The notes under the pieces: generated by a model
Database searches by the model: none
Told to the model about the DNA's origin: nothing
Seen by the model: only the letters and a program-made list of their open reading frames with translations
Position numbers and translations under genes: made by a program
Shown: positions 6,241-11,767 of the stretch, piece after piece
How positions within the stretch are numbered: position 1 is the first letter of the stretch
How the letters are laid out: every line of letters starts with the position of its first letter
Assembly: GCA_030849065.1 (NCBI GenBank)
Contig: JASAON010001314.1
Span: 1-11,767 of the forward strand
Length of the DNA: 11,767 nt
Source: Jaenimonas drosophilae
Taxonomy: Eukaryota > Euglenozoa > Kinetoplastea > Trypanosomatida > Trypanosomatidae
Direction of reading: 5' to 3'

Positions 6241-7422
6241 ATGAAGACTAATCCATCCAGAAGTACAGCTGTAGTGCTGCTGCTAATTCTGTCGGCCCTT
6301 CTTGTGGTGGGAAATGCTGTGAAGCCCACTTCCTCGCATGATTCCCACTCCACGTCGTCCTCAGAGCGTGTGGGTGAGCACCTGATGGCCAACTCCACCT
6401 CACGCGACCACGTCCTGCGTGGTACGAAGAACAGCAGCTCCGATTCATCGACGATGAAGGCGAGTAGCACCACGGTGGCTCCCATCAATACCACCTCTGC
6501 TCCCGCCTCCAAGGAGGCGTTGAGCAGCACAACCCTCGCACCCGTTAATACCACATCTGCCCCCGCCTCACGGGACAGCTCCAGCAGCTCCGCATCCACG
6601 TCACGAAGGAAGAGCACGACGACGAAGCCTCCACACAACACAACCTCCGCTCCAACCGATAGCTCTGATCCCGCACTCGCAACGAACAGTACCACCGTGG
6701 CCCCCGTCAACACCACATCCGCCCCTGCCAAGCCAGACGACTCCAGCAGCTCATCCAAAAACCACACAACAACGACAACAACCACAACATCTACTCCAAC
6801 AACAAACACGACTGTGTCACCCAAAGATGGCAGCGGTTCATCCAGCAACTCCACCCATCCCACAACAACAACAACTTCCACATCTACAGGGGCTCCTACT
6901 ACCTCCACGACAACGGCAACAACTACAACAACAACTTCTACTACTACCACAACAACGACACGAAGACCAACCTCACCTCCTACACAAACAACACGCACTC
7001 CAACAACGGCCGACCCTCGCTGGGGAAGTAAGGACCAAGACTTCTCCATGTTGGCGGTAGTTGGTGTGTTGTTGTTCATGTTTGTGGTGGTGGGCGCGCG
7101 TTGCTTCATGACGAGGTGGCGATCCAGCGGTCTCTCCCGACGTGGAGGTGGTGCGCGCTATCAGCATGTGGCCACCACAGGTCCCGAGACGACGATGGGC
7201 TACGGTACGGAGGAGCTCAGCAAGGAGCACCCGCACTCATCCAATGAGAGTGAGGCGGTGGAGGTGTTTGTCGGCGGAGATGGAGATCAGCGACCACAGA
7301 AGAGGCGATCGATGCTGACGCTGCGCAAGCGGCAGGAGGCTGCTCAACACGCGCCGGCCACGACGGAAGTTGCGCTCGCACCCGCCCGCTCCTCATGGGA
7401 CGACTTGGATGAGGAGTGGTAA
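6241..7422 (+). CDS. Mucin-like type I membrane glycoprotein
   Basis: This 393-residue protein has an N-terminal signal peptide (about 1-26, likely cut after GNA), a Ser/Thr/Pro-rich ectodomain (27-260), a transmembrane helix (about 268-286) and a 107-residue cytoplasmic tail. The ectodomain holds ten N-glycosylation sequons, most as NTTS or NST, and long Thr runs near 175-250 suited to dense O-glycosylation. A 13-14 residue unit of the form TTVAPVNTTSAPA occurs three times with a fourth partial copy. The tail has a YQHV motif at 307-310 fitting the YxxΦ endocytic sorting signal and ends in an acidic DLDEEW. I infer a surface or endolysosomal-pathway mucin-like protein. No specific family (such as TcMUC, which is GPI-anchored) is matched; a true transmembrane tail argues against a GPI-anchored mucin. 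Confidence 0.85.
   Translation: MKTNPSRSTAVVLLLILSALLVVGNAVKPTSSHDSHSTSSSERVGEHLMANSTSRDHVLRGTKNSSSDSSTMKASSTTVAPINTTSAPASKEALSSTTLAPVNTTSAPASRDSSSSSASTSRRKSTTTKPPHNTTSAPTDSSDPALATNSTTVAPVNTTSAPAKPDDSSSSSKNHTTTTTTTTSTPTTNTTVSPKDGSGSSSNSTHPTTTTTSTSTGAPTTSTTTATTTTTTSTTTTTTTRRPTSPPTQTTRTPTTADPRWGSKDQDFSMLAVVGVLLFMFVVVGARCFMTRWRSSGLSRRGGGARYQHVATTGPETTMGYGTEELSKEHPHSSNESEAVEVFVGGDGDQRPQKRRSMLTLRKRQEAAQHAPATTEVALAPARSSWDDLDEEW
6469..6732 (+). repeat. Degenerate 39-42 bp tandem-type coding repeats in the mucin-like gene
   Basis: Three copies encoding TT(V/L)AP(I/V)NTTSAPA lie at 6469-6510, 6529-6570 and 6691-6732, with a partial copy (TTKPPHNTTSAPT) at 6619-6657. Serine-rich spacers of unequal length separate them. 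Synonymous codon differences between copies show they are not recent duplications. Confidence 0.8.
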
Positions 7423-7587
7423 GAGGCATACGAGATGAATGTGGTTGTGTGGCATTTGGTCTGGATCGTGCGCTCCCCACAACGAAGAGAGTACGTGGAG
7501 GGATCGACGTCATTATCCTCCGCATGGTTGACTCATGTGGACCTTAAACGCTTGCGTATTCCATCTGTGAAGGTAAGTGTGGCACGT

Positions 7588-7603
7588 TGTGTGTGTGTGT
7601 GTG
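7588..7603 (+). repeat. (TG)8 microsatellite
   Basis: Eight TG units lie in the presumed 3' UTR, 165 bases after the stop codon at 7422. Confidence 0.85.
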
Positions 7604-7847
7604 ATTGTGTGCCCCGCCTGCACGTTTTTGAGTGGTGACGATTGGCGTTTGTTCTTTGATCTCTACTCGCTTCACGGTCAACTCGTTATTGCGAATGAAG
7701 GTGCATCATAAATGTCTTGGCTTTCACCCCCACCCCCAACATGGTTGGACCTGATCCATGAAGTGCTGCACGCGTGGTAGTGATGGTGTTGAAGGGAGTA
7801 ACGATGTGCGCATCTTCTGTGGGTTGGGATAGTTGGCATCATCTTTC

Positions 7848-7897
7848 CTCCTCTCCTCTTCTTCATATTCATCATCACCCACCATGGTGTTAATTAG
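7848..7897 (+). promoter_or_regulatory. Predicted spliced-leader acceptor for the 94-residue protein gene
   Basis: A strong CT-rich tract (about 7848-7866) continues as CAT-rich sequence to AG at 7896-7897. AG dinucleotides at 7905-7906 and 7911-7912 are alternatives. Use of the first leaves a four-codon upstream frame (ATG at 7901, TAG at 7910-7912) in the leader. Confidence 0.5.
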
Positions 7898-7937
7898 TGC
7901 ATGAAGGTGTAGCCGCATCGGCCCACGCACGACGACG

Positions 7938-8222
7938 ATGGGTGCGGCATGTTCGTGTACTCCACACAACGATGTGGTAATGAAAAGCGCCACAGGCACC
8001 ATCCCTCTACACCAGCTACAGGCCCGCCAAGCCCGTCATGCCGAGGTGGATAGCCTGGATCTTCTCGTGGTTCATAATTACCTCCAAGTTATTCGCATTG
8101 AGGAAGCTCCAGACGCTCCACACACATCATGTTCGTTAGAGAATCATGTGTCGTGGAAGCGAGCCTACTACCGAGAAGTGGTGGTGAAGCGCCAACTCCG
8201 CCGCTTGTGTGGATGCAGCTAA
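7938..8222 (+). CDS. Small protein with predicted N-myristoylation and palmitoylation
   Basis: This 94-residue protein starts MGAACSC: Gly2 with Ser6 fits the N-myristoylation consensus, and Cys5 and Cys7 are placed for palmitoylation. Kinetoplastids use this dual-acylation pattern to target proteins to the flagellar or plasma membrane. No transmembrane segment is seen. The C-terminal third is basic (KRQLRRLCGCS) and ends with two more cysteines. I recognise no domain. The frame sits between two predicted acceptors, ends 163 bases before the phosphatase start, and its ATG is in good context (GACGATGG), so I consider it a real gene. The function is unknown; a membrane-tethered adaptor is one possibility. 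Confidence 0.72.
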   Translation: MGAACSCTPHNDVVMKSATGTIPLHQLQARQARHAEVDSLDLLVVHNYLQVIRIEEAPDAPHTSCSLENHVSWKRAYYREVVVKRQLRRLCGCS

Positions 8223-8302
8223 GGACGTCTCTCAAACTGATATCCGTACGTGTGCGTATTTTTTTGGTTCGGTCGTGAGGCCCCCCACCACCGTCACCAC
8301 CA

Positions 8303-8345
8303 GCCTTCCTCTGTTTATCTCTTCTACTCTCATTTGTATGCCCAG
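8303..8345 (+). promoter_or_regulatory. Predicted spliced-leader acceptor for the phosphatase gene
   Basis: A CT-rich tract (8303-8336) is followed by CCCAG with AG at 8344-8345; a second AG lies at 8349-8350. Either leaves an ATG-free 5' UTR of about 35-40 bases before 8386. Confidence 0.7.
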
Positions 8346-8385
8346 TGCAGCCCCACGACATTATAAAGACTGAATTTATCCACAC

Positions 8386-9168
8386 ATGACGAACCTCCTC
8401 ACCGCCATGCAGCAGCAGCGCCACGTGGAGCTGCCAGGAACCACCAACCTCCGCAATCTTGGTGGCTTTCGCTGCAACAATGGCAAACACGTCAAGTGGG
8501 GTGTGCTCTACCGGAGCGACCAGCTCAGTGGGGTAGCGGCAGAGGAGCAGGCGGTGCTCGTCAAGGACCTTCACATCCGCCACACCTTTGACCTCCGCGG
8601 AGAACAGGAGGTGCAGGCCAAGTCGTACAGCATTGCGGGCATCGAGCGAAATGCCACGCCCATGAATCCAAAGGGCCTGCCGGAGCACCTCGCCTCAGGA
8701 AAACCCATCAACGCCGACATTATGCGTGAGCTCATGATTCAGGTCTACGCCGGAATCATTGATGAATATGGTACCATCATTGGTGGCATTGTTCGAAGCA
8801 TCCTTAGCCTGCACTGTTCCGCCGACTGTGCCGCGCTCATTCACTGCACCGCCGGGAAGGACCGCACCGGTCTTGTGTGCTACCTCATTCTCTCCATCCT
8901 TGATGTCGTGGAGGAGGACAAGGTGGAGGACTTCGTGCTCACCAACCGCTACTTCAAGCAGCCAGCCGACGCCGTGAAGTACCTCGGCGGCCTCCCTGGC
9001 TTTGATGAGGCAACGATGAAGGTGCTGTGGAGCGTCGAGCTGGACTTTCTTGAGGCCGCGAAGAAGCGTCTGGAGGCGCATGGTGGCGTGGAGGTCTACG
9101 CCACCACCAAGATGGGCCTCACGACGGCAGAGCTCCAGGCCTTCCGAGCTCTCTTGTTGGAGGATTAA
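8386..9168 (+). CDS. Atypical tyrosine/lipid phosphatase of the MptpB-like (Y_phosphatase3) family
   Basis: This 260-residue protein carries the CX5R P-loop as HCTAGKDRTG, with the nucleophile C154 and phosphate-binding R160. The Lys158-Asp159 in the loop is typical of the MptpB/LipA-like family known from bacteria, fungi and kinetoplastids, whose members hydrolyse phosphotyrosine and in some cases phosphoserine/threonine and phosphoinositides. Other family marks are NLRNLGG at 21-27, the YRSDQLS segment, and DLR at 69-71 (TFDLRGEQEV). Its length is close to the usual 240-280 residues, and no transmembrane segment or secretion signal is seen, so it is probably cytosolic. The start at 8386 is the first ATG after the acceptor; Met8 at 8407 is an alternative. 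No partner kinase lies nearby. Confidence 0.93.
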   Translation: MTNLLTAMQQQRHVELPGTTNLRNLGGFRCNNGKHVKWGVLYRSDQLSGVAAEEQAVLVKDLHIRHTFDLRGEQEVQAKSYSIAGIERNATPMNPKGLPEHLASGKPINADIMRELMIQVYAGIIDEYGTIIGGIVRSILSLHCSADCAALIHCTAGKDRTGLVCYLILSILDVVEEDKVEDFVLTNRYFKQPADAVKYLGGLPGFDEATMKVLWSVELDFLEAAKKRLEAHGGVEVYATTKMGLTTAELQAFRALLLED

Positions 9169-9258
9169 CGTTTGACTTGTTGGGTTGCTCTATGATTTGT
9201 GCGTGGAGTTGGTGGTGAGGGGATAGGTTCCTCTGCGTGGGGTTGGCTATTAATGGCA

Positions 9259-9316
9259 TTTTCTTTTCATTGTTTCCCTTCTTCCTCCTACTTTGTTCGT
9301 GGTGTACGCCAATACA
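9259..9316 (+). promoter_or_regulatory. Predicted spliced-leader acceptor for the tail-anchored protein gene
   Basis: A very strong T/C tract (9259-9298) is followed by ACAG with AG at 9315-9316. The leader of 32 bases to 9349 has no ATG. Confidence 0.7.
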
Positions 9317-9348
9317 GTGCAGTGTAGCACACCGCTGACACACAGGTG

Positions 9349-9675
9349 ATGTCCACGATCCCAGCCCTGCCTCGCCACGACAAGGCACGGCCCTCGCCCC
9401 TTCACTATCCAGACGACTTTGGCCAACACCCAACCAAAGGCCGAAGTACCGCTGCGGTGGATATGTCCGGCTATGGCACCATCTCCTGTGAGGGCACCGG
9501 ATTCTGGGACCAGCTTACCTCCCCACAGTCGCCCATCATCCAAGTGCGTGAGCACTGCCAGCAGCAGTGGGTTGCCCTGCTCATGACGGGAGCAATTTTC
9601 ATCATCATCGTCTTGTATGTCTTTAGCCTTTCCCCAAGCACCGGCACACGTGCGGGGAACTCGTCGAGTAGGTAG
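9349..9675 (+). CDS. Small single-pass, probably tail-anchored membrane protein
   Basis: The 108-residue protein begins MSTIPALPRH. The first 73 residues are hydrophilic and include a Gly/Tyr-containing segment (DMSGYGTISCEGTGFW); one hydrophobic helix at about 74-94 (WVALLMTGAIFIIIVLY) is followed by only 14 residues. A single C-terminal helix with a short tail is the layout of a tail-anchored protein, with the N-terminal part in the cytosol. I recognise no family. The strong acceptor just upstream and the ATG-free leader support it as a real gene. An in-frame GTG at 9346 precedes the ATG but would not serve as a start in a eukaryote. Confidence 0.75.
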   Translation: MSTIPALPRHDKARPSPLHYPDDFGQHPTKGRSTAAVDMSGYGTISCEGTGFWDQLTSPQSPIIQVREHCQQQWVALLMTGAIFIIIVLYVFSLSPSTGTRAGNSSSR

Positions 9676-9712
9676 CACCTACCCTTCTCCCCTCTCTGCT
9701 CAATCTATTCAG
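9676..9712 (+). promoter_or_regulatory. Possible spliced-leader acceptor directly after a stop codon
   Basis: A strong CT tract runs from just after the stop at 9675 to AG at 9711-9712. It would allow a start at 9773, but would leave almost no 3' UTR for the preceding gene, because kinetoplastid polyadenylation usually occurs upstream of the tract. Confidence 0.35.
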
Positions 9713-9913
9713 AACCCACATACAACCCGCCACGTCTTTTATACACACACGCACAAAGACAGACACAGATTTATGAACCGGTCACCCGGTGCGAAAACCA
9801 CCACACCACCGCCGACATTATCCTCTAATTACTTAGCACTACACAATGGTACGGTGAAGTGGTTGCAGCAACCTCATCCCCCCCCCCAACCAATTTTGTT
9901 CCTACATACACAA

Positions 9914-9957
9914 GTGTTGTTTGCTGTGCTCCCCGTCACCTCTTGGGCTAGCTCTAG
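9914..9957 (+). promoter_or_regulatory. Alternative spliced-leader acceptors for the 9959 gene
   Basis: AG dinucleotides at 9913-9914, 9950-9951 and 9956-9957 follow pyrimidine-rich sequence that includes a ten-C run at 9878-9887. AG at 9913-9914 gives a 44-base, ATG-free leader to 9959. Confidence 0.4.
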
Positions 9958-9958
9958 G

Positions 9959-10303
9959 ATGCAGTCCTACGACTCACACTATCACCACCGGTTGTGGCAT
10001 ATTGAGGACCCCACCCTGTCCATCGCCAATCCGAAGCTGGACCTCCTCTACGACTTTGGCTCCCCATCGAGCTTCTCCCTTCCCCCCAACTGCCCACTGC
10101 GACATGGTCTACGCACAAGTCGTGGTATGCTCGGTGCGTCGCTGAACGAGGTTGGGACTTTCACCGCGGGGGATGGCGGTGGCGCTATGCCGCTTCGCGC
10201 TGTAGGGGCCTTTGGCCAAATCAGCGGCGGCCCCACCAATGGGCAAGACCCGCTTGTTGCGGAGTGGAGGGAGCTCGGCATCCCTCCGCTTAGAATGCAG
10301 TGA
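9959..10303 (+). CDS. Small protein of unknown function, start uncertain
   Basis: From the ATG at 9959 the product has 114 residues (MQSYDSHYHHRLWH...). It is rich in Gly, Pro and Leu with no transmembrane segment, signal peptide or domain I recognise. The same frame is open upstream to 9617 and has another ATG at 9773, which would give 176 residues; the additional part contains a proline run encoded by the poly-C tract and looks like leader sequence, so I prefer 9959. The frame ends 159 bases before the next start, a spacing like that between other genes here. Coding status is likely but rests on length and position only. Confidence 0.55.
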   Translation: MQSYDSHYHHRLWHIEDPTLSIANPKLDLLYDFGSPSSFSLPPNCPLRHGLRTSRGMLGASLNEVGTFTAGDGGGAMPLRAVGAFGQISGGPTNGQDPLVAEWRELGIPPLRMQ

Positions 10304-10328
10304 GCGTAGGTACAGAGTAAAGAAGGAC

Positions 10329-10445
10329 GTCTTGCTCCTGCTTCCTGCTTCCTCCCTCGGAGTGCGCATGCTGCTGCCCTCTTCCTATCATCATCATCAT
10401 CATACAACCCTTCACGTGTCTAATTTTGCCAACACAACCTTGTAG
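10329..10445 (+). promoter_or_regulatory. Predicted spliced-leader acceptor for the last gene
   Basis: A strong CT tract at 10329-10354 and a weaker one at 10375-10430 are followed by TGTAG with AG at 10444-10445, and another AG at 10450-10451. Both leave a very short, ATG-free leader before 10463. Confidence 0.5.
10387..10403 (+). repeat. (ATC)5 microsatellite
   Basis: Five and a partial ATC units lie in the pyrimidine-rich leader region before the gene at 10463, echoing the CAT array at 3031-3051. Confidence 0.85.
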
Positions 10446-10462
10446 TTTTAGCCGTACTGGAA

Positions 10463-11461
10463 ATGTCGGCAGTCCGTGGATCGGATCTGCTGCTGCAGAA
10501 GCTACCGTTGTCAGCCCAGGCTCGCGCATTTGCTGCGGTGGATGTCCTCAGCCCCACAGCGGAGGCCAACTCCCTCATTGGTGGGCCAGAGAAGTACCCT
10601 CTTCTTGCCGTCTTGTCCTCGTCAGTGGTGGAAAGGTCCGACTCCCGCAAGCGTCCGCGCGATGAAGCATCCGACATCTTCTCTCCCCACCACGGCGGAA
10701 GGATCTTTTCGGGTATTCAGCGCGCCAACTTTTTTGCCGTTCCGAACGACTATAAACGTCGATGGGGAAAGACGGTGGCGGAGGACGATGATGAGTCGCC
10801 GTCAGACAATGGCCCGCAGCCTGTGGGACGATTGGTGGACCTCGCCATGAGCCTACCAACGCAGTCGCAACTTCTGCATCCCAGTTTCCAGGAGGTGGAC
10901 AACGCACTGAAGCAGGCGCAGCACCACTTGCTGGCACAAGGAGATGCCAATCCACTGGATTTGAAGGTAAGTAGTACCGCACCGCAGGTGAGAGATGAGG
11001 TGGCCGGACGGCACCAAAAGTACTACCGCAACGTGTTGGCGTCGCTTTCCTCCACAGCTTCCCAGGGACCTCTTCTCTCAGCCATTCGCCAGCCGCGCGG
11101 CAACACACCCGCTGCCCGAGACAGCAGCTCATCATCCTCTCCGCCTGCTGGCTCTACGTCGGAGCGAATGGTGGCCATCATCCAAGACTCGATCTCACGA
11201 CAGTCCACCAACCAAACGGACCACCCCGGCGCAGGCTCAGCGGAGGACAATGCGGCCCTGCAACAACGCATCAACAACTACCTCAGGCGCTCGAGTTGGA
11301 TTCAGCAGCGCCAACGAACCAACTCCACCGGTGCGGCGGCAGACTCCGAGCCGCAGCAGTGGTCGCGCCTGTCCGAGGCACAGCGCGTGCAGGCGGCGCT
11401 CGGCCAGACGGTGAAGGAGCGGCAGAAGTTTCGCCGCCCCCGTGGGGAAGCCCACCCATAA
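10463..11461 (+). CDS. Unknown, probably nuclear, low-complexity protein
   Basis: This 332-residue protein has no recognised domain, signal peptide or transmembrane segment. The N-terminal 60 residues are moderately hydrophobic with conserved-looking helices. A basic cluster RKRPR at 62-66 fits a monopartite nuclear localisation signal. Residues 100-110 (KRRWGK, then EDDDE) alternate in charge. The middle has predicted helical stretches (VDNALKQAQHHLL; YYRNVLASL), the region around 215-230 is a serine run, and the C-terminal third is Gln/Arg-rich and predicted disordered except for a possible helix near the end (SEAQRVQAALGQTVKERQKF). Coding status is well supported by length, GC pattern and the upstream acceptor. 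The function is unknown; a nuclear regulatory or chromatin-associated role is only a guess from the basic cluster. Confidence 0.8.
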   Translation: MSAVRGSDLLLQKLPLSAQARAFAAVDVLSPTAEANSLIGGPEKYPLLAVLSSSVVERSDSRKRPRDEASDIFSPHHGGRIFSGIQRANFFAVPNDYKRRWGKTVAEDDDESPSDNGPQPVGRLVDLAMSLPTQSQLLHPSFQEVDNALKQAQHHLLAQGDANPLDLKVSSTAPQVRDEVAGRHQKYYRNVLASLSSTASQGPLLSAIRQPRGNTPAARDSSSSSSPPAGSTSERMVAIIQDSISRQSTNQTDHPGAGSAEDNAALQQRINNYLRRSSWIQQRQRTNSTGAAADSEPQQWSRLSEAQRVQAALGQTVKERQKFRRPRGEAHP

Positions 11462-11767
11462 AACAAACAACAAAAACCAATGCCAGACACACAACCTCTT
11501 CGGAAATTTGACCCTTTGCAATCTTGCCCCCCCCCCCTCTTTGAAAGAACCCCCGCCTGGGGGCCGCCGCGAGCCCCCCCCCCCTGGGGTTAACCCCGAG
11601 AAGCAATGGCGCGCGGGGCAACGCCGGAAACAATGGGGCGGCCGCCGGCCCCCCCCTATTCGGCCAAGGGCAGGGGCGCCGATGAGACGCAGCCTAACCG
11701 ACAGCCGTCCGGGATTTTGAATGGTTTGGGGGGAAGATGGAGGACATTGATCATAGCAGGGGCCATC
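11462..11767. other. Terminal region with extreme C/G runs
   Basis: After about 60 bases of ordinary leader-like sequence, the rest contains two runs of eleven C (11527-11537 and 11574-11584), a run of eight C (11649-11656), and a perfect 12-base palindrome GGGGTTAACCCC (11586-11597). No gene with a supported start is seen. The abrupt change in composition suggests an error-rich contig end. Confidence 0.55.

Larger units (their letters stand above)
7423..7937. other. Intergenic region between the mucin-like gene and the acylated small-protein gene
   Basis: About 515 bases hold a TG microsatellite and, further on, a pyrimidine tract and acceptor. An open frame at 7435-7638 begins 12 bases after the preceding stop, is translated through the TG repeat, and lacks an acceptor, so it is not called. 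Confidence 0.65.

Noticed and set aside
5997..7109. Long minus-strand open frame of 370 residues opposite the mucin-like gene
   Set aside because: It is a Val-rich mirror of the ACA/ACC threonine codons, with no signal peptide or domain, opposite a well-supported gene.
10966..10986. A 21-base intron-like segment (GTAAGT ... CCGCAG) inside the last gene
   Set aside because: It is in frame, far shorter than any known kinetoplastid intron, and the frame is open through it. The GTAAGT is probably chance.

Overview
The window reads as nuclear DNA of a kinetoplastid flagellate (a trypanosomatid or a bodonid relative). All ten supportable genes lie on the + strand, none appears to contain an intron, and they are separated by intergenic stretches of about 160 to 780 bases. 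Nearly every start codon is preceded within about 15 to 130 bases by a pyrimidine tract and then an AG, the arrangement of a spliced-leader trans-splicing acceptor in a polycistronic transcription unit. The protein content agrees: PWWP/TFIIS-like factors, a trypanothione/glutathionylspermidine-amidase-like CHAP protein, an atypical CX5R phosphatase with an HCTAGKDRTG loop, and a Thr/Ser-rich surface mucin-like protein. I cannot name the species.

Layout from left to right: (1) 19-498, a small mitochondrial-type membrane protein, probably ATP synthase subunit g. (2) 1200-2373 and (3) 3150-4697, two tandem paralogues with an N-terminal PWWP domain, a TFIIS LW-type domain, a TFIIS central domain and a C-terminal zinc ribbon. 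The first carries a single unknown base (N at 1815) that breaks the frame in the middle of the LW-like domain. (4) 5045-5905, a membrane-anchored CHAP amidase/peptidase. (5) 6241-7422, a type I membrane protein with a mucin-like ectodomain. (6) 7938-8222, a 94-residue protein with a dual-acylation N-terminus. (7) 8386-9168, the phosphatase. (8) 9349-9675, a small tail-anchored membrane protein. (9) 9959-10303, a small unknown protein with an uncertain start. (10) 10463-11461, an unknown, probably nuclear protein. The last ~240 bases have long C/G runs and look like a poor-quality contig end.

The genes do not form a pathway, as expected of a kinetoplastid directional gene cluster, where neighbours share transcription but not function. 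The exception is the TFIIS2-like tandem pair. The second copy has lost the Asp-Glu pair of the zinc-ribbon hairpin that the first retains, and it has a perfect PCNA-interacting-peptide match (QRTMDEFF) between two basic clusters. That suggests division of labour, with one copy an active transcript-cleavage factor and the other a chromatin or replication-linked adaptor. I saw no mobile element, CRISPR array, rRNA or convincing tRNA.
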